From positions 62,001-126,000 of the forward strand of contig NZ_JMQI01000079.1 in assembly GCF_000695625.1 (NCBI RefSeq): 64,000 nt of DNA, given 5' to 3'. This DNA comes from Amycolatopsis rifamycinica (GTDB taxonomy: Bacteria > Actinomycetota > Actinomycetes > Mycobacteriales > Pseudonocardiaceae). Positions 1 to 7,705 of this stretch are shown piece after piece. How positions within the stretch are numbered: the first letter of the stretch is position 1; every line of letters starts with the position of its first letter. The notes beneath the pieces are model-generated. The model had not been told where the DNA came from and searched no databases. It was given only the letters and a program-made list of their open reading frames with translations. Position numbers and translations under genes: made by a program.

Positions 1-2
1 CC

Positions 3-200
3 CAGGGCAAGAAGAACATCTCCCACGGCTGCCTGAACCTTTCGCCGGCGCGGGCCAAGGAGTACTTCGACGGCGCGCTGACCGGCGACCCGGTCGAGAT
101 CACCGGCAGCACGCAGACGCTGAGCGCCAAGGACGGCGACTACAGCGACTGGACCTACGACTGGGCGAGCTGGCAGAAGCTGTCGGCGCTCGCCCGCTGA
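3..200 (+). CDS. L,D-transpeptidase (YkuD fold), C-terminal fragment
   Basis: The reading frame is open from the window edge at base 3 and ends in TGA, giving the last 65 residues. It contains SHGCLNLSP, the catalytic motif of YkuD-type L,D-transpeptidases (S-H-G-C-x-N), whose Cys attacks the third-residue diaminopimelate of a peptidoglycan stem to make 3-3 cross-links. The Trp-rich tail (WTYDWASWQ) resembles the C-terminal extension of actinobacterial Ldt enzymes. The signal peptide, Ig-like domains and most of the catalytic domain lie outside the window. The family call is secure; the specific paralogue is not. Confidence 0.88.
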   Translation, partial: QGKKNISHGCLNLSPARAKEYFDGALTGDPVEITGSTQTLSAKDGDYSDWTYDWASWQKLSALAR

Positions 201-370
201 ACCACCGTCGAACACCGGGCGGCCGGGAAGTCCCCTGCGGGCTTCCCGGCCGTTCGTGTTTTCCGCGCGGAACCCGCGGAATCCGATGCAACCCCGGTGA
301 TCACCCGCCGCATGACTACGGGCAGAGGCGCGGCGATCCCCTGCCGCGCCCGCGAGAATGAGGAGCTGTC

Positions 371-676
371 TTGCGTATCCGCATCGCCCTGACCCTCGGC
401 GCGCTCGTGCTCGCCGGTGGCGCCCTGACCGGTGGCATCGCGCTGGCTTCGGAGGCGCAGGCGCCGGCCGCGCCGACCCAGACCCAGCTGCCCCGGCCGG
501 GCGAGCCGACCGTGGCCCCCGCCCCGGCCTCCCTCCGTCCCGGCGCCCCGACCGTGGCTCCCGCGCCGCGCGAGACCCGGCCCGCTCGCACGGGTCAGGT
601 GCCGCGCGTCCCCCGCGCCGTCCCGGCCGGCCCGACCGGTGACCTGCACCTGCCGGCCGTGTGGGAGACCCGGTAA
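371..676 (+). CDS. Small secreted proline-rich protein
   Basis: The start is TTG, chosen because AGGAG lies five bases upstream (361-365) and the residues that follow form a good signal peptide: MRIRIA, a hydrophobic stretch to about residue 24 and an ALA-S cleavage region. The mature part (about 75 residues) is rich in Pro, Ala and Thr and has a duplicated unit, GxPTVAPAP (two copies around residues 46-67). No Cys and no catalytic motif are visible. The stop lies four bases before the sigma-factor GTG, so the two are probably co-transcribed. I do not recognise a family; a cell-wall-exposed or secreted role is inference. Confidence 0.6.
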   Translation: MRIRIALTLGALVLAGGALTGGIALASEAQAPAAPTQTQLPRPGEPTVAPAPASLRPGAPTVAPAPRETRPARTGQVPRVPRAVPAGPTGDLHLPAVWETR

Positions 677-680
677 CCAG

Positions 681-1235
681 GTGATCTCCCGCTCCCGTCC
701 GTCGACCGGGCCGGGCTCGCCGTGGGACGGCGAGTTCGCCCGGTACTTCGGTGAGCGCGCGCACAGCCTGCGGTCGACCGCCTTCCTGCTCTGCGGGGAC
801 TGGCACCAGGCCGAGGACCTCACGCAGGCCGCGCTGCTCAAGCTCTACCTCGCCTGGCCGAGGCTGTCGCGGCACGACGCGCTGGACGCCTACGCGCGCA
901 AGGTCGTCCTGCGCACGTTCCTCGCCGAGCACCGGCGCAGCAGGTGGAAACGGGAGCGGCTCACCGACACCCCGCCGGAGCTCCCGGCGGCACCGGCGGC
1001 GAGCGGCCGGGACGAACTGGTCCGGCAGGCGCTGGCCGTGCTGGCCCCCAAGCAGCGCGCCGTGCTGGTGCTGCGGTACTTCGAGGACCTGAGCGTCGAG
1101 GAGACGGCGAAGGCGCTCGGCTGCAGCACCGGCACGGTGAAGAGCCAGGCCTCCCGCGGCCTGGCCACGCTGCGCAACCGGCTCGGCCCGCACTACGGTG
1201 CGCTGAGCTTCAGCGCACCGACGGAGAGGAGGTGA
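681..1235 (+). CDS. SigE-family (ECF-like) RNA polymerase sigma factor
   Basis: The open frame runs much further upstream but there it is antisense-like, Arg/Pro-rich noise. GTG at 681, four bases after the previous stop, gives a normal 184-residue protein. Region 2 covers about residues 17-88 (FARYFGERAHSLRSTAFLL...WHQAEDLTQ) and region 4 about 118-172 (LAPKQRAVLVLRYFEDLS...GTVKSQASRGLATLR, a helix-turn-helix that reads the -35 element). The pattern matches the short two-domain SigE family common in Streptomyces and Amycolatopsis. It is followed at once by a single-pass membrane protein, the usual position of an anti-sigma or partner gene. The GGGAG at 663-667 is 13 bases away, so the exact start is less certain. 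Confidence 0.85.
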   Translation: MISRSRPSTGPGSPWDGEFARYFGERAHSLRSTAFLLCGDWHQAEDLTQAALLKLYLAWPRLSRHDALDAYARKVVLRTFLAEHRRSRWKRERLTDTPPELPAAPAASGRDELVRQALAVLAPKQRAVLVLRYFEDLSVEETAKALGCSTGTVKSQASRGLATLRNRLGPHYGALSFSAPTERR

Positions 1236-1240
1236 CGAAC

Positions 1241-1723
1241 ATGGACCCCGAAGACGACGTCCGCGCGATCCTGACCGGCGCGGCCGGCGGCCCGCAGCCG
1301 CCGATGCGCCTCGAAGCCACCGATGTGATCGAGCGCGGCGGCCGGGTCCGGCGACGACGCAAGCGCTTCGCCGTCGCGGGCACCTCGGCCGCGACGGCGG
1401 TCGTCCTCGCGGTGGCCGGTTTCCTGGCCGGCCACCGCGTCGGGCCCCCGGAACCGGTGCAGCCGGCCCGGCCCGGGCTGTCCACGATCGGCACCACTTC
1501 CCCGGCACCGCCGCCCGCGACGCTCGAAGTCCCGCCGACGTCGATCGCGCCGGCGGAACCGTCGGTGCAGCCGGGGTCGACCCGGCCCCGCCCGCAGCGG
1601 ACGTCGGTCCCGCAAGCGCCGTCCGCGGGCCCGCGGACTTCCGGCGCGGCGCGGACGACCACCCCGTCGCTCGGCTCGGTTCCCGTCCAGACCCGGCCGG
1701 AAGCGCCGACGGCCAGGAGCTAG
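1241..1723 (+). CDS. Single-pass membrane protein downstream of the sigma factor (putative anti-sigma partner)
   Basis: ATG at 1241 has AGGAGG eight bases upstream; an in-frame GTG at 1232 would instead overlap the sigma stop as GTGA. The 160-residue protein has an acidic N-terminus (MDPEDDVRAIL), a basic RRRRKR stop-transfer patch at about 37-42, one transmembrane helix at about 43-64, then a roughly 90-residue Pro/Thr/Ser-rich tail that would lie outside the cell. No zinc-binding HxxxCxxC anti-sigma motif is seen, so an anti-sigma role rests on position and topology only. This sigma/short-membrane-protein pairing is recurrent in actinomycetes. Confidence 0.7.
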   Translation: MDPEDDVRAILTGAAGGPQPPMRLEATDVIERGGRVRRRRKRFAVAGTSAATAVVLAVAGFLAGHRVGPPEPVQPARPGLSTIGTTSPAPPPATLEVPPTSIAPAEPSVQPGSTRPRPQRTSVPQAPSAGPRTSGAARTTTPSLGSVPVQTRPEAPTARS

Positions 1724-1734
1724 CGGCGACGCGG

Positions 1735-1768
1735 GTGTGCCCCGCCCGGTGATCCGGACGGGGCACAC
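1735..1768. terminator. Bidirectional terminator hairpin
   Basis: Two 14-base arms (1735-1748 and 1755-1768) pair with one mismatch around a six-base loop. It lies between the convergent membrane-protein gene (+) and MFS gene (-). There is no U-tract, as is common in high-GC actinomycetes. Confidence 0.7.
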
Positions 1769-1787
1769 TCGTTCTTCCGGCGGACGC

Positions 1788-3158
1788 TCAGCGCTGAGCG
1801 GCCGCCGCGGCCGGCTTGCCGCCGCTGTCCTCGGTGTCGATCTGGTCCATCGGCACCTGCGACGTCTCCGGGATCTTGATGATCGGGACGATCGCGATCA
1901 GCGCCGCCGCCATCAGGTAGTACGCCGGCCAGTCCTCGTTGCCGGTGCTCTTGATCAGCGCCGTCACGACGACTCCGGCGGTGCCGCCGAATAGCGACGT
2001 CGAGATGTTGTAGCCGATCGCGAACGAGCCGTAGCGCACCCGGGTGGGGAACATCGCGGGGAACGTCGAGCCGATCACGGCGAGGATGAAGACCAGCAGG
2101 ATCGCCACGATCAGGAAGCCGACGAACAGCCACAGGATGCTGCCGGACTGCATGAGCTTGAGCGACGGCCAGCTCAGCACCAGGAACCCGATGGCCGCGG
2201 TGAGCAGCAGCGGTTTCCTGCCGATCCGGTCGGACAGCGCCCCGAGCGGCAGGATGATCGCCATCTGGATGACCTCGACCGCGATGATGATCAGCGTCGC
2301 CGTGTTGTCGTTGATCTTCAACGTGTCCGTGAAGTACGTCGGCATCGTGGTCAGCAGCAGGTAGTCCGCGACGTTCAGCAGCAGCACGATGCCGATCAGG
2401 TTGAGGATCATCCGCCAGTTGCGGACGAAGATCTCCTTCAGCGGCGCCTTCTTCGGCGCCTCGCCCTGCGCTTCCAGCCGGCGGAACTCGGGGGTGTCCT
2501 CGAGCTTGTTCCGCAGGTAGAGCCCGATCAGGCCGAGCGGCAGCGCGACGAAGAACGGGATCCGCCAGCCCCAGGCGTCGACCTGCTCGGGCGACAGCGA
2601 GAGCGTCACGGACAGCACCACGAGGTTGCCGAGCACGTACCCGCCCAGCGTGCCGAGCTCGAGGAAGCTGCCGAAGAAGCCCCGGCGCTTCGTCGGGGAG
2701 TACTCGGCGATGAACGTCGCCGCTCCGCCGTACTCGCCGCCGGTGGAGAAGCCCTGGATGATCCGCAGCAGGAGGATCGCGATGGGGGCCGCGATGCCCA
2801 TGCTGTAGCTGCCGGCGTACGTCGGCAGGACGCCGACCAGGAACGTGCAGCCGGACATCAGCAGGATCGTGATGGCGAGGACGCGCTTGCGGCCGATCTT
2901 GTCGCCGAGCGGCCCGAAGAAGGCTCCGCCGAAGGGCCGCACGATGAACCCGACCGCGAGCAGCGCCAGCGACTTCAGCACCGCGTTGCCTTCGCCGGGG
3001 AAGAACAGGGTGCCGATGCTGGCGGCGATCGCGCCCGAGGTGAAGACGCCGTAGTCGTACCACTCGGTGGCGTTGCCCATGGCCGACGCCCAGACGGCCC
3101 GCTTGACGGTTCTCTCGTCCACTGACGGATTGCCCGTCGTTGCTGCTGGTTCGCTCAT
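1788..3158 (-). CDS. MFS metabolite:H+ symporter (ProP/shikimate-transporter family)
   Basis: A 456-residue, 12-helix major facilitator. The N-terminal ATEWYDYGVF motif and the loop 2-3 signature GDKIGRKR identify the metabolite:H+ symporter branch (proline/betaine, alpha-ketoglutarate, shikimate and citrate carriers) rather than sugar or drug MFS. RPFGG in TM2 and STGGEYGGA in TM5 are also typical of that branch. The ATG at 3158 has GGGAGGAG upstream with a slightly long spacer. It is monocistronic and convergent with the sigma-factor operon. The substrate cannot be read from sequence; a small carboxylate or betaine-like compound is most likely. Confidence 0.85.
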   Translation of the reverse strand: MSEPAATTGNPSVDERTVKRAVWASAMGNATEWYDYGVFTSGAIAASIGTLFFPGEGNAVLKSLALLAVGFIVRPFGGAFFGPLGDKIGRKRVLAITILLMSGCTFLVGVLPTYAGSYSMGIAAPIAILLLRIIQGFSTGGEYGGAATFIAEYSPTKRRGFFGSFLELGTLGGYVLGNLVVLSVTLSLSPEQVDAWGWRIPFFVALPLGLIGLYLRNKLEDTPEFRRLEAQGEAPKKAPLKEIFVRNWRMILNLIGIVLLLNVADYLLLTTMPTYFTDTLKINDNTATLIIIAVEVIQMAIILPLGALSDRIGRKPLLLTAAIGFLVLSWPSLKLMQSGSILWLFVGFLIVAILLVFILAVIGSTFPAMFPTRVRYGSFAIGYNISTSLFGGTAGVVVTALIKSTGNEDWPAYYLMAAALIAIVPIIKIPETSQVPMDQIDTEDSGGKPAAAAAQR

Positions 3159-3359
3159 GCCGGCGACGACTCCTCCCGTGCAGTGCCCATGGGGCCGTTC
3201 GAGCTCATCGCCCCAGTCTCGACCGGCTCTCCCACGTCGGCAGCCTGAGCCGGGGATTGTCTACGGTGGGGAACTTTCCGGCTACTGAGAGATGGGGGTG
3301 GCTCACCGCCGTCCCGGGTCGCGCGCGGCGGCCGTTTACCCGCCGGTTAACGTCAGCGC

Positions 3360-3953
3360 ATGAGTCGTGTTTCTCAACCCTGGCCGCCGGTGCCGGTGGA
3401 GCCCGCGGTCCCGCACCCCAAGGCGCCGGAGCCGGGCACCGAGCTCGGCGTGCACTTCACCGAGTGCTTCGGCTGCGGCGACGAGGCCGACGCCGGGCTG
3501 CACCTGCGCTCGACTGTCGGCGAGGGCCAGGTCGTGCACTCGCGGTTCACCGTCACCGCCGCCCACCAGGGCGCGCCCGGCCTCGCCCACGGCGGCCTGC
3601 TGGCCTGCGCGTTCGACGAGGCGCTCGGCTCGACGGTCGGCAACCTGATGCGCCGCCCGGCGGTGACCGGCAAGCTCGAGACGGACTTCCGCCGTCCGGT
3701 GCCGGTCGGTTCGACGCTGTTCATCGAGGCTCGTTTGGACGGCATCGCGGGCCGCAAGATCTACGTCAGCGCGGACGGCCGCCTCGACGCCGAGGACGGC
3801 CCGATCGCGGTGAGCGCGCGGGCGTTGTTCGTGGTCGTCGGCTTCGAGCACTTCAGCACCCACGGCGACCCGCAGGCGCTGGAGAAGCTGGCCGCGCAGC
3901 ACGAGAAGAACCAGCGCGAGCGCGCCGAACGCGACTGGGAAATCAACCCCTGA
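3360..3953 (+). CDS. PaaI-family hotdog thioesterase
   Basis: A 197-residue protein with a single hotdog domain at about residues 30-165. The active-site helix region GAPGLAHGGLLACAFDEALG contains the HGG(x)xxxxxDE/D pattern of PaaI/YbgC acyl-CoA thioesterases, where backbone amides after HGG bind the thioester carbonyl and the acidic residue acts as base. A preceding FGCGDEADAGLHL segment is typical of the actinobacterial subgroup. No ribosome-binding site precedes the ATG, so translation may be leaderless. It probably hydrolyses medium or aromatic acyl-CoAs; the substrate is unknown. Confidence 0.82.
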   Translation: MSRVSQPWPPVPVEPAVPHPKAPEPGTELGVHFTECFGCGDEADAGLHLRSTVGEGQVVHSRFTVTAAHQGAPGLAHGGLLACAFDEALGSTVGNLMRRPAVTGKLETDFRRPVPVGSTLFIEARLDGIAGRKIYVSADGRLDAEDGPIAVSARALFVVVGFEHFSTHGDPQALEKLAAQHEKNQRERAERDWEINP

Positions 3954-3963
3954 CCACCACCGC

Positions 3964-3997
3964 CGAAGCGGCACTTTCACGTGAAAGTGCCGCTTTC
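3964..3997. repeat. TTTCACGTGAAA palindrome, copy 1 (likely bidirectional terminator)
   Basis: The inverted repeat is centred at 3980/3981. The inner arms, from CACTTTCAC outward to GCGG, are perfect; farther out there is one bulged base. It occupies almost the whole 49-bp gap between the convergent thioesterase (+) and pknG (-) genes. The same core recurs at 41806, 41841 and 63626. Confidence 0.85.
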
Positions 3998-4002
3998 GGG
4001 GC

Positions 4003-6657
4003 TCAGGTGAGGGTGCGGGGGCGGATCGCGTTGGCCCGGTCGACCAGCTTGATGCGCTCGTCGAGCGTGCCGGCCAGCCGGGCCAGCGCGCGGTAGCACC
4101 GCTCGAGGCCGAACCGCAGCTCGCGTTCCTCCAGCCGGCACCCCAGGACCCGCGCGCCCGGCGTGGGCTTGCCCTGCTTGAGCCATTCGTGCGCGGCTTC
4201 GAGCACGCCGGCGGACAGGCGCGTCTGGCGTTCGACGTCGAGGCGGAGCCGCTCGAGCCGGGCCGACGCGTCGAGCAGGTCGTGCTCGGTGACCGGGGTT
4301 TCGCGGCCGTTGGCCTTGGTCGCCGTCGTCTTGATCTTGATCGCCGCGACCTGCGCGTCGACGTAGTGGGTCGACGACGGTGGCACCGTCTCCAGCACCT
4401 CGACCGCGCTGTTGCGCGCGCCCTGCGCCAGGTACACGCGGGCGAGGCCGAAGGCGGCGCTGACGTAGGTGCGGTCGGTGCGCCAGACCAGTTCGTAGAA
4501 CCGCGCGGCGGCGAAGTAGTCGCCGACGCCTTCGGCGCTGACGCCGAGAGCGAGCTTCGGCGCGATCTCGCCCGGCAGGTCGTCATACACCGCTTCGAAC
4601 GCGACGTGCGCAACCCGCGAACGGCCGCCCGCCAGCTCGATCAGGCCGCGGTACCAGTCGATCCGCCAGTCGTGCGGGAAGCCGTTCTTGATCGCCAGGT
4701 ACTGCGCGGCCTGCAGCTGCCGTTGCGCCTCCGCGAACTCGCCCAGCTCGACCCGGGCGCGCACGATCCGCAGCCGCACCTCGATCGACTCCCGCGGCGC
4801 GCCGGCCAGCGCTTCGATGGCCGCGCGCGGATCAAGGGCGATCGTGGTGGCGAGCACGCCCGCCGCCGGGTCGTCGGTGTCCACCTGCGGGATCGGCAGG
4901 CCGGCGACGACCTCGTCGGCGCCGGGCAGCGGGACGCTGGCGCCGGCCTCGGGCACCACCAGCTGCGCGCCGAACGTGCGGCTCTCCGGCCCGAACACCG
5001 TGGACGCGCCGGGCCGCGGCTTGCCGGTGCCGAGGGCCATGATCTCGCGCAGCACGCCGGTGAGCTGGTCGGCCATTTCCTCGGCGGAGAGGAACCGGCG
5101 GTCCGGGTCGGCGTGCGTCGCGCGCCGCAGGAACCGGTAGTACGAACCGAACAGCGCGAACAGCGGGACCGCGTCCGGGCCGGGCAGGGTCGTCTTGAAC
5201 TTGGTGGTGTAGCCGGTGAACTCGAAGCTCAGCACGGCGAGCGTGCGCCCGACGGTGAACAGGTCCGAAGCCACCGACGCGCCCTGCGTCGGCAGTTCCG
5301 GCGCGCTGTAGCCGGTGGTGAAGAACAGCGGGCTCTCGTAGTCGTCGGTGCGGCGGACCGCGCCGAGGTCGATCAGCTTCAGCTGTTCGTTGGTCTGGAT
5401 GACGTTGTCGGGCTTGAGGTCGCAGTAGAGCAGGCCCTGGCTGTGCAGGTAGCCCAGCGCGGGCAGGATTTCCAGCCCGTAGGCGATGACCTGGCCGATC
5501 GGCAGCGGTTCCGGACGGCGGCTTTCCCGGTGGTGCGCCAGCGCGAGCTGCCGCAGCGACTGGCCGCCGACGTACTCCATGACGATGTAGCCGGTGGTCG
5601 TCCCGCTGTGGGCGTCCGGGTGCTGCACGAAGTTGTGGATCTTGACGATGTTGGGGTGCTCGACCTCGGCGAGGAACCGCTGTTCGTTGGCCGCGGCCGC
5701 CATCGCCGTCGCGTCACCGGTGTCGATCAGTCCTTTGAGGACGACCCAGCGGTCGCTGACGTTGTGGTCCTGCGCCAGGTAGATCCAGCCGAGACCGCCG
5801 TAGGCGATCGCGCCGAGGACTTCGTACTGACCGCCGACGAGCTCGTTCGGCTGCAGCTTCGGGAGGAACGAGAACGGCGCGCCGCAGTTCTCGCACTTCC
5901 CTTCCGGCGAACCGGGTTGGCCGTCCTTGCCGCGGCCGACCTTCGCGTTGCAGCTGCCGCAGAACCGCTTCTCCTCCGACACCACCGGGTTCGTCAGCAC
6001 GGCGGACGCGGGATCGCGCGCGGGCACCGGTGGGACATCGACCAGCCCGGCGCCGAGGCGGCCGCGCCGCGAGCGGGACGTGCGCGACGACGTCCGCCGC
6101 GAAGTGCCGGGGAACGCGCCGGAGCCCGAGCCGCCGCCGGTCCCCGTTCCGGTCCCGGTGCCGGCGCCGGTGCCCGTCCCGGTGTGCCGTCCTTCGCTGG
6201 TGCGCTCGGGCAGGACGCTTTCGGTGCCCGGGTCCGGCAGCGGGGCGCCGGGGCCGGTGTCCGGCCGCGGTACCGGCGGCCGGATGCTCTGCGTCTCCGG
6301 GGCCGGCGACGCGAGGACGCTCGTCGGCTGCGGCGCGTCGGGGTCCGGGCGCAGCGCCTGCGTGGGCGGTGCGACGGGGGCGATGCTGCCCGGTGGGCGG
6401 GTCGGGTCTTCGGCACCGGGGATCGGCGGACGGGCCGCGGACGGCTGGCCGCGCGGCGGCGTCGGCGGGCGCTGCACGGGGGCGTGGATCACGGTTTCCT
6501 GGCCGCCGGTGGACTCGCCCTCGTCGAGGCGGCCCGAGATCGACGGCTCCGGCGTCTCCCACCGCACCGGTGGCGGTGGCTGCCAGCTCGGCGCGGCCAC
6601 CTGCTGCGGCTCGTCGTCCGGCGCGGCGTGCCGAGGACGGCGCGGCTCCTCCGACAC
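4003..6657 (-). CDS. pknG: Serine/threonine protein kinase PknG
   Basis: An 884-residue soluble kinase with the PknG architecture. There is a long disordered Pro-rich N-terminus with a Gly-Thr dipeptide run at about 160-175, and a rubredoxin-like metal site (C233xxC236...C255xxC258). The kinase domain has the PknG-specific AYGGLGWIYLA glycine loop, K308, catalytic CDLKPDN (D413) and DLG at 430-432 in place of DFG. A C-terminal TPR region starts at about 620. GTG at 6657 has GGGAGGT just upstream. In mycobacteria PknG phosphorylates the FHA protein GarA/OdhI to control 2-oxoglutarate flux in response to amino acids sensed by GlnH and GlnX. Here the same three genes are collinear, 73 bp separating glnH from pknG, so the same circuit is inferred. 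The N-terminal low-complexity part is longer than in mycobacterial PknG. Confidence 0.96.
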   Translation of the reverse strand: MSEEPRRPRHAAPDDEPQQVAAPSWQPPPPVRWETPEPSISGRLDEGESTGGQETVIHAPVQRPPTPPRGQPSAARPPIPGAEDPTRPPGSIAPVAPPTQALRPDPDAPQPTSVLASPAPETQSIRPPVPRPDTGPGAPLPDPGTESVLPERTSEGRHTGTGTGAGTGTGTGTGGGSGSGAFPGTSRRTSSRTSRSRRGRLGAGLVDVPPVPARDPASAVLTNPVVSEEKRFCGSCNAKVGRGKDGQPGSPEGKCENCGAPFSFLPKLQPNELVGGQYEVLGAIAYGGLGWIYLAQDHNVSDRWVVLKGLIDTGDATAMAAAANEQRFLAEVEHPNIVKIHNFVQHPDAHSGTTTGYIVMEYVGGQSLRQLALAHHRESRRPEPLPIGQVIAYGLEILPALGYLHSQGLLYCDLKPDNVIQTNEQLKLIDLGAVRRTDDYESPLFFTTGYSAPELPTQGASVASDLFTVGRTLAVLSFEFTGYTTKFKTTLPGPDAVPLFALFGSYYRFLRRATHADPDRRFLSAEEMADQLTGVLREIMALGTGKPRPGASTVFGPESRTFGAQLVVPEAGASVPLPGADEVVAGLPIPQVDTDDPAAGVLATTIALDPRAAIEALAGAPRESIEVRLRIVRARVELGEFAEAQRQLQAAQYLAIKNGFPHDWRIDWYRGLIELAGGRSRVAHVAFEAVYDDLPGEIAPKLALGVSAEGVGDYFAAARFYELVWRTDRTYVSAAFGLARVYLAQGARNSAVEVLETVPPSSTHYVDAQVAAIKIKTTATKANGRETPVTEHDLLDASARLERLRLDVERQTRLSAGVLEAAHEWLKQGKPTPGARVLGCRLEERELRFGLERCYRALARLAGTLDERIKLVDRANAIRPRTLT

Positions 6658-6730
6658 TGCTACCTCCCGGATCCCCTGCGACGTGCGGAGATCGATCCTA
6701 GTCGCGCTGCGTCCACTGGTCCTGCGACGT

Positions 6731-7705
6731 TCACTGCTGGTACTGGGGCGACGGCGGCGAAGCCGGGCCGAGGCGCGCTTCCACCCAGCGGCGGTAGCTG
6801 TCCTGCCAGACGCCGTTGCCGCGGATCTGGTCGAGCACCGCGTTGACGTAGCGGACCATGTCTTCGTGGTCCTTCGGCACGCCGATGCCGTAGTTCTCCT
6901 GCGTCAGCGGCTCGCCGCGGACCTCGAGCGTCGAGTCCTGCGCGGCCATCCCGGCGAGGATGGTGTCGTCGGTCGACACCGCGTCGACCTGGCCCTGCTG
7001 GACCATCACCAGGCAGTCCGACCAGTTGTCCACCGAGATCGGCACCGGCTTGGCCGGGTCCGTCGCGATCTTCGCCAGCGACGTCGACTTCTTGGTCGCG
7101 CACACCCGCTTGCCGCTCAGGTCCGCCAGCTTCTGCGCCTTCGACTCCTTCGGGACCAGGATCTTCTGGCCCGCCACGTAGTACACGGAGGAGAACTCGA
7201 CGTCCTTCTTGCGCGCGCAGGTGATGCTGTAGGTCCGGACCACGATGTCGACCTGGTGCTTCTTCAGGACGTCCTCGCGCTGCGACGACGGGATCGCGCG
7301 GAACTGGACGTGGCCGTCGGCCGAGCCGAAGATCGCCTTGGCGACCGCGTTGACCATGTCGATGTCGAAGCCCTCGAGGTTGCCCGAGGTGGGGTTGCGG
7401 AACCCGAACAGGTAGGTGGTCTGGTCGACCCCGGCGATCAGCTTGCCGCGCTTGCGGATGTCCGACATCGTCGAGTTGTCGGGGACCGTCGTGCTGGTCG
7501 GCGAAAGGCTGGCCAGCGGGTTGCAGCTGGTGTCGGAGGCGCCGCCGGCCGTCGCGTCCGGGCCGCCGACGTGCGCGGGCTGCGGCCAGGCCGCGTTGCT
7601 GACCGGCGCCGGGTCGACCGGTTTCCCGGGACTGCCGCAGGACGCCGCCAGCAGCGCGACGACCGCCAGCACGCCCGCCCGGACCGTGTTCCCCCGCCTG
7701 TTCAC
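6731..7705 (-). CDS. glnH: GlnH amino-acid-binding lipoprotein
   Basis: A 324-residue periplasmic-binding-protein type 2 (SBP_bac_3) protein. The lipobox LLAASC puts the lipidated Cys at residue 23. The binding domain follows with IRKRGKLIAGVDQTTYLFG, GFDIDMVNAVA and the DAVSTDDTILAG hinge region. The GTG start overlaps the glnX stop as GTGA and has GAGGGAG upstream, which supports it over the longer open frame. In mycobacteria GlnH binds aspartate, glutamate and asparagine and signals through GlnX to PknG rather than feeding a transporter. No ABC permease or ATPase is adjacent here, consistent with a sensing role. Confidence 0.93.
   Translation of the reverse strand: MNRRGNTVRAGVLAVVALLAASCGSPGKPVDPAPVSNAAWPQPAHVGGPDATAGGASDTSCNPLASLSPTSTTVPDNSTMSDIRKRGKLIAGVDQTTYLFGFRNPTSGNLEGFDIDMVNAVAKAIFGSADGHVQFRAIPSSQREDVLKKHQVDIVVRTYSITCARKKDVEFSSVYYVAGQKILVPKESKAQKLADLSGKRVCATKKSTSLAKIATDPAKPVPISVDNWSDCLVMVQQGQVDAVSTDDTILAGMAAQDSTLEVRGEPLTQENYGIGVPKDHEDMVRYVNAVLDQIRGNGVWQDSYRRWVEARLGPASPPSPQYQQ

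Noticed and set aside
4189..6846. 885-codon plus-strand open frame across pknG
   Set aside because: It is the antisense shadow of pknG; composition is Arg/Asp/Val-rich without domains, and the minus strand encodes a full PknG.
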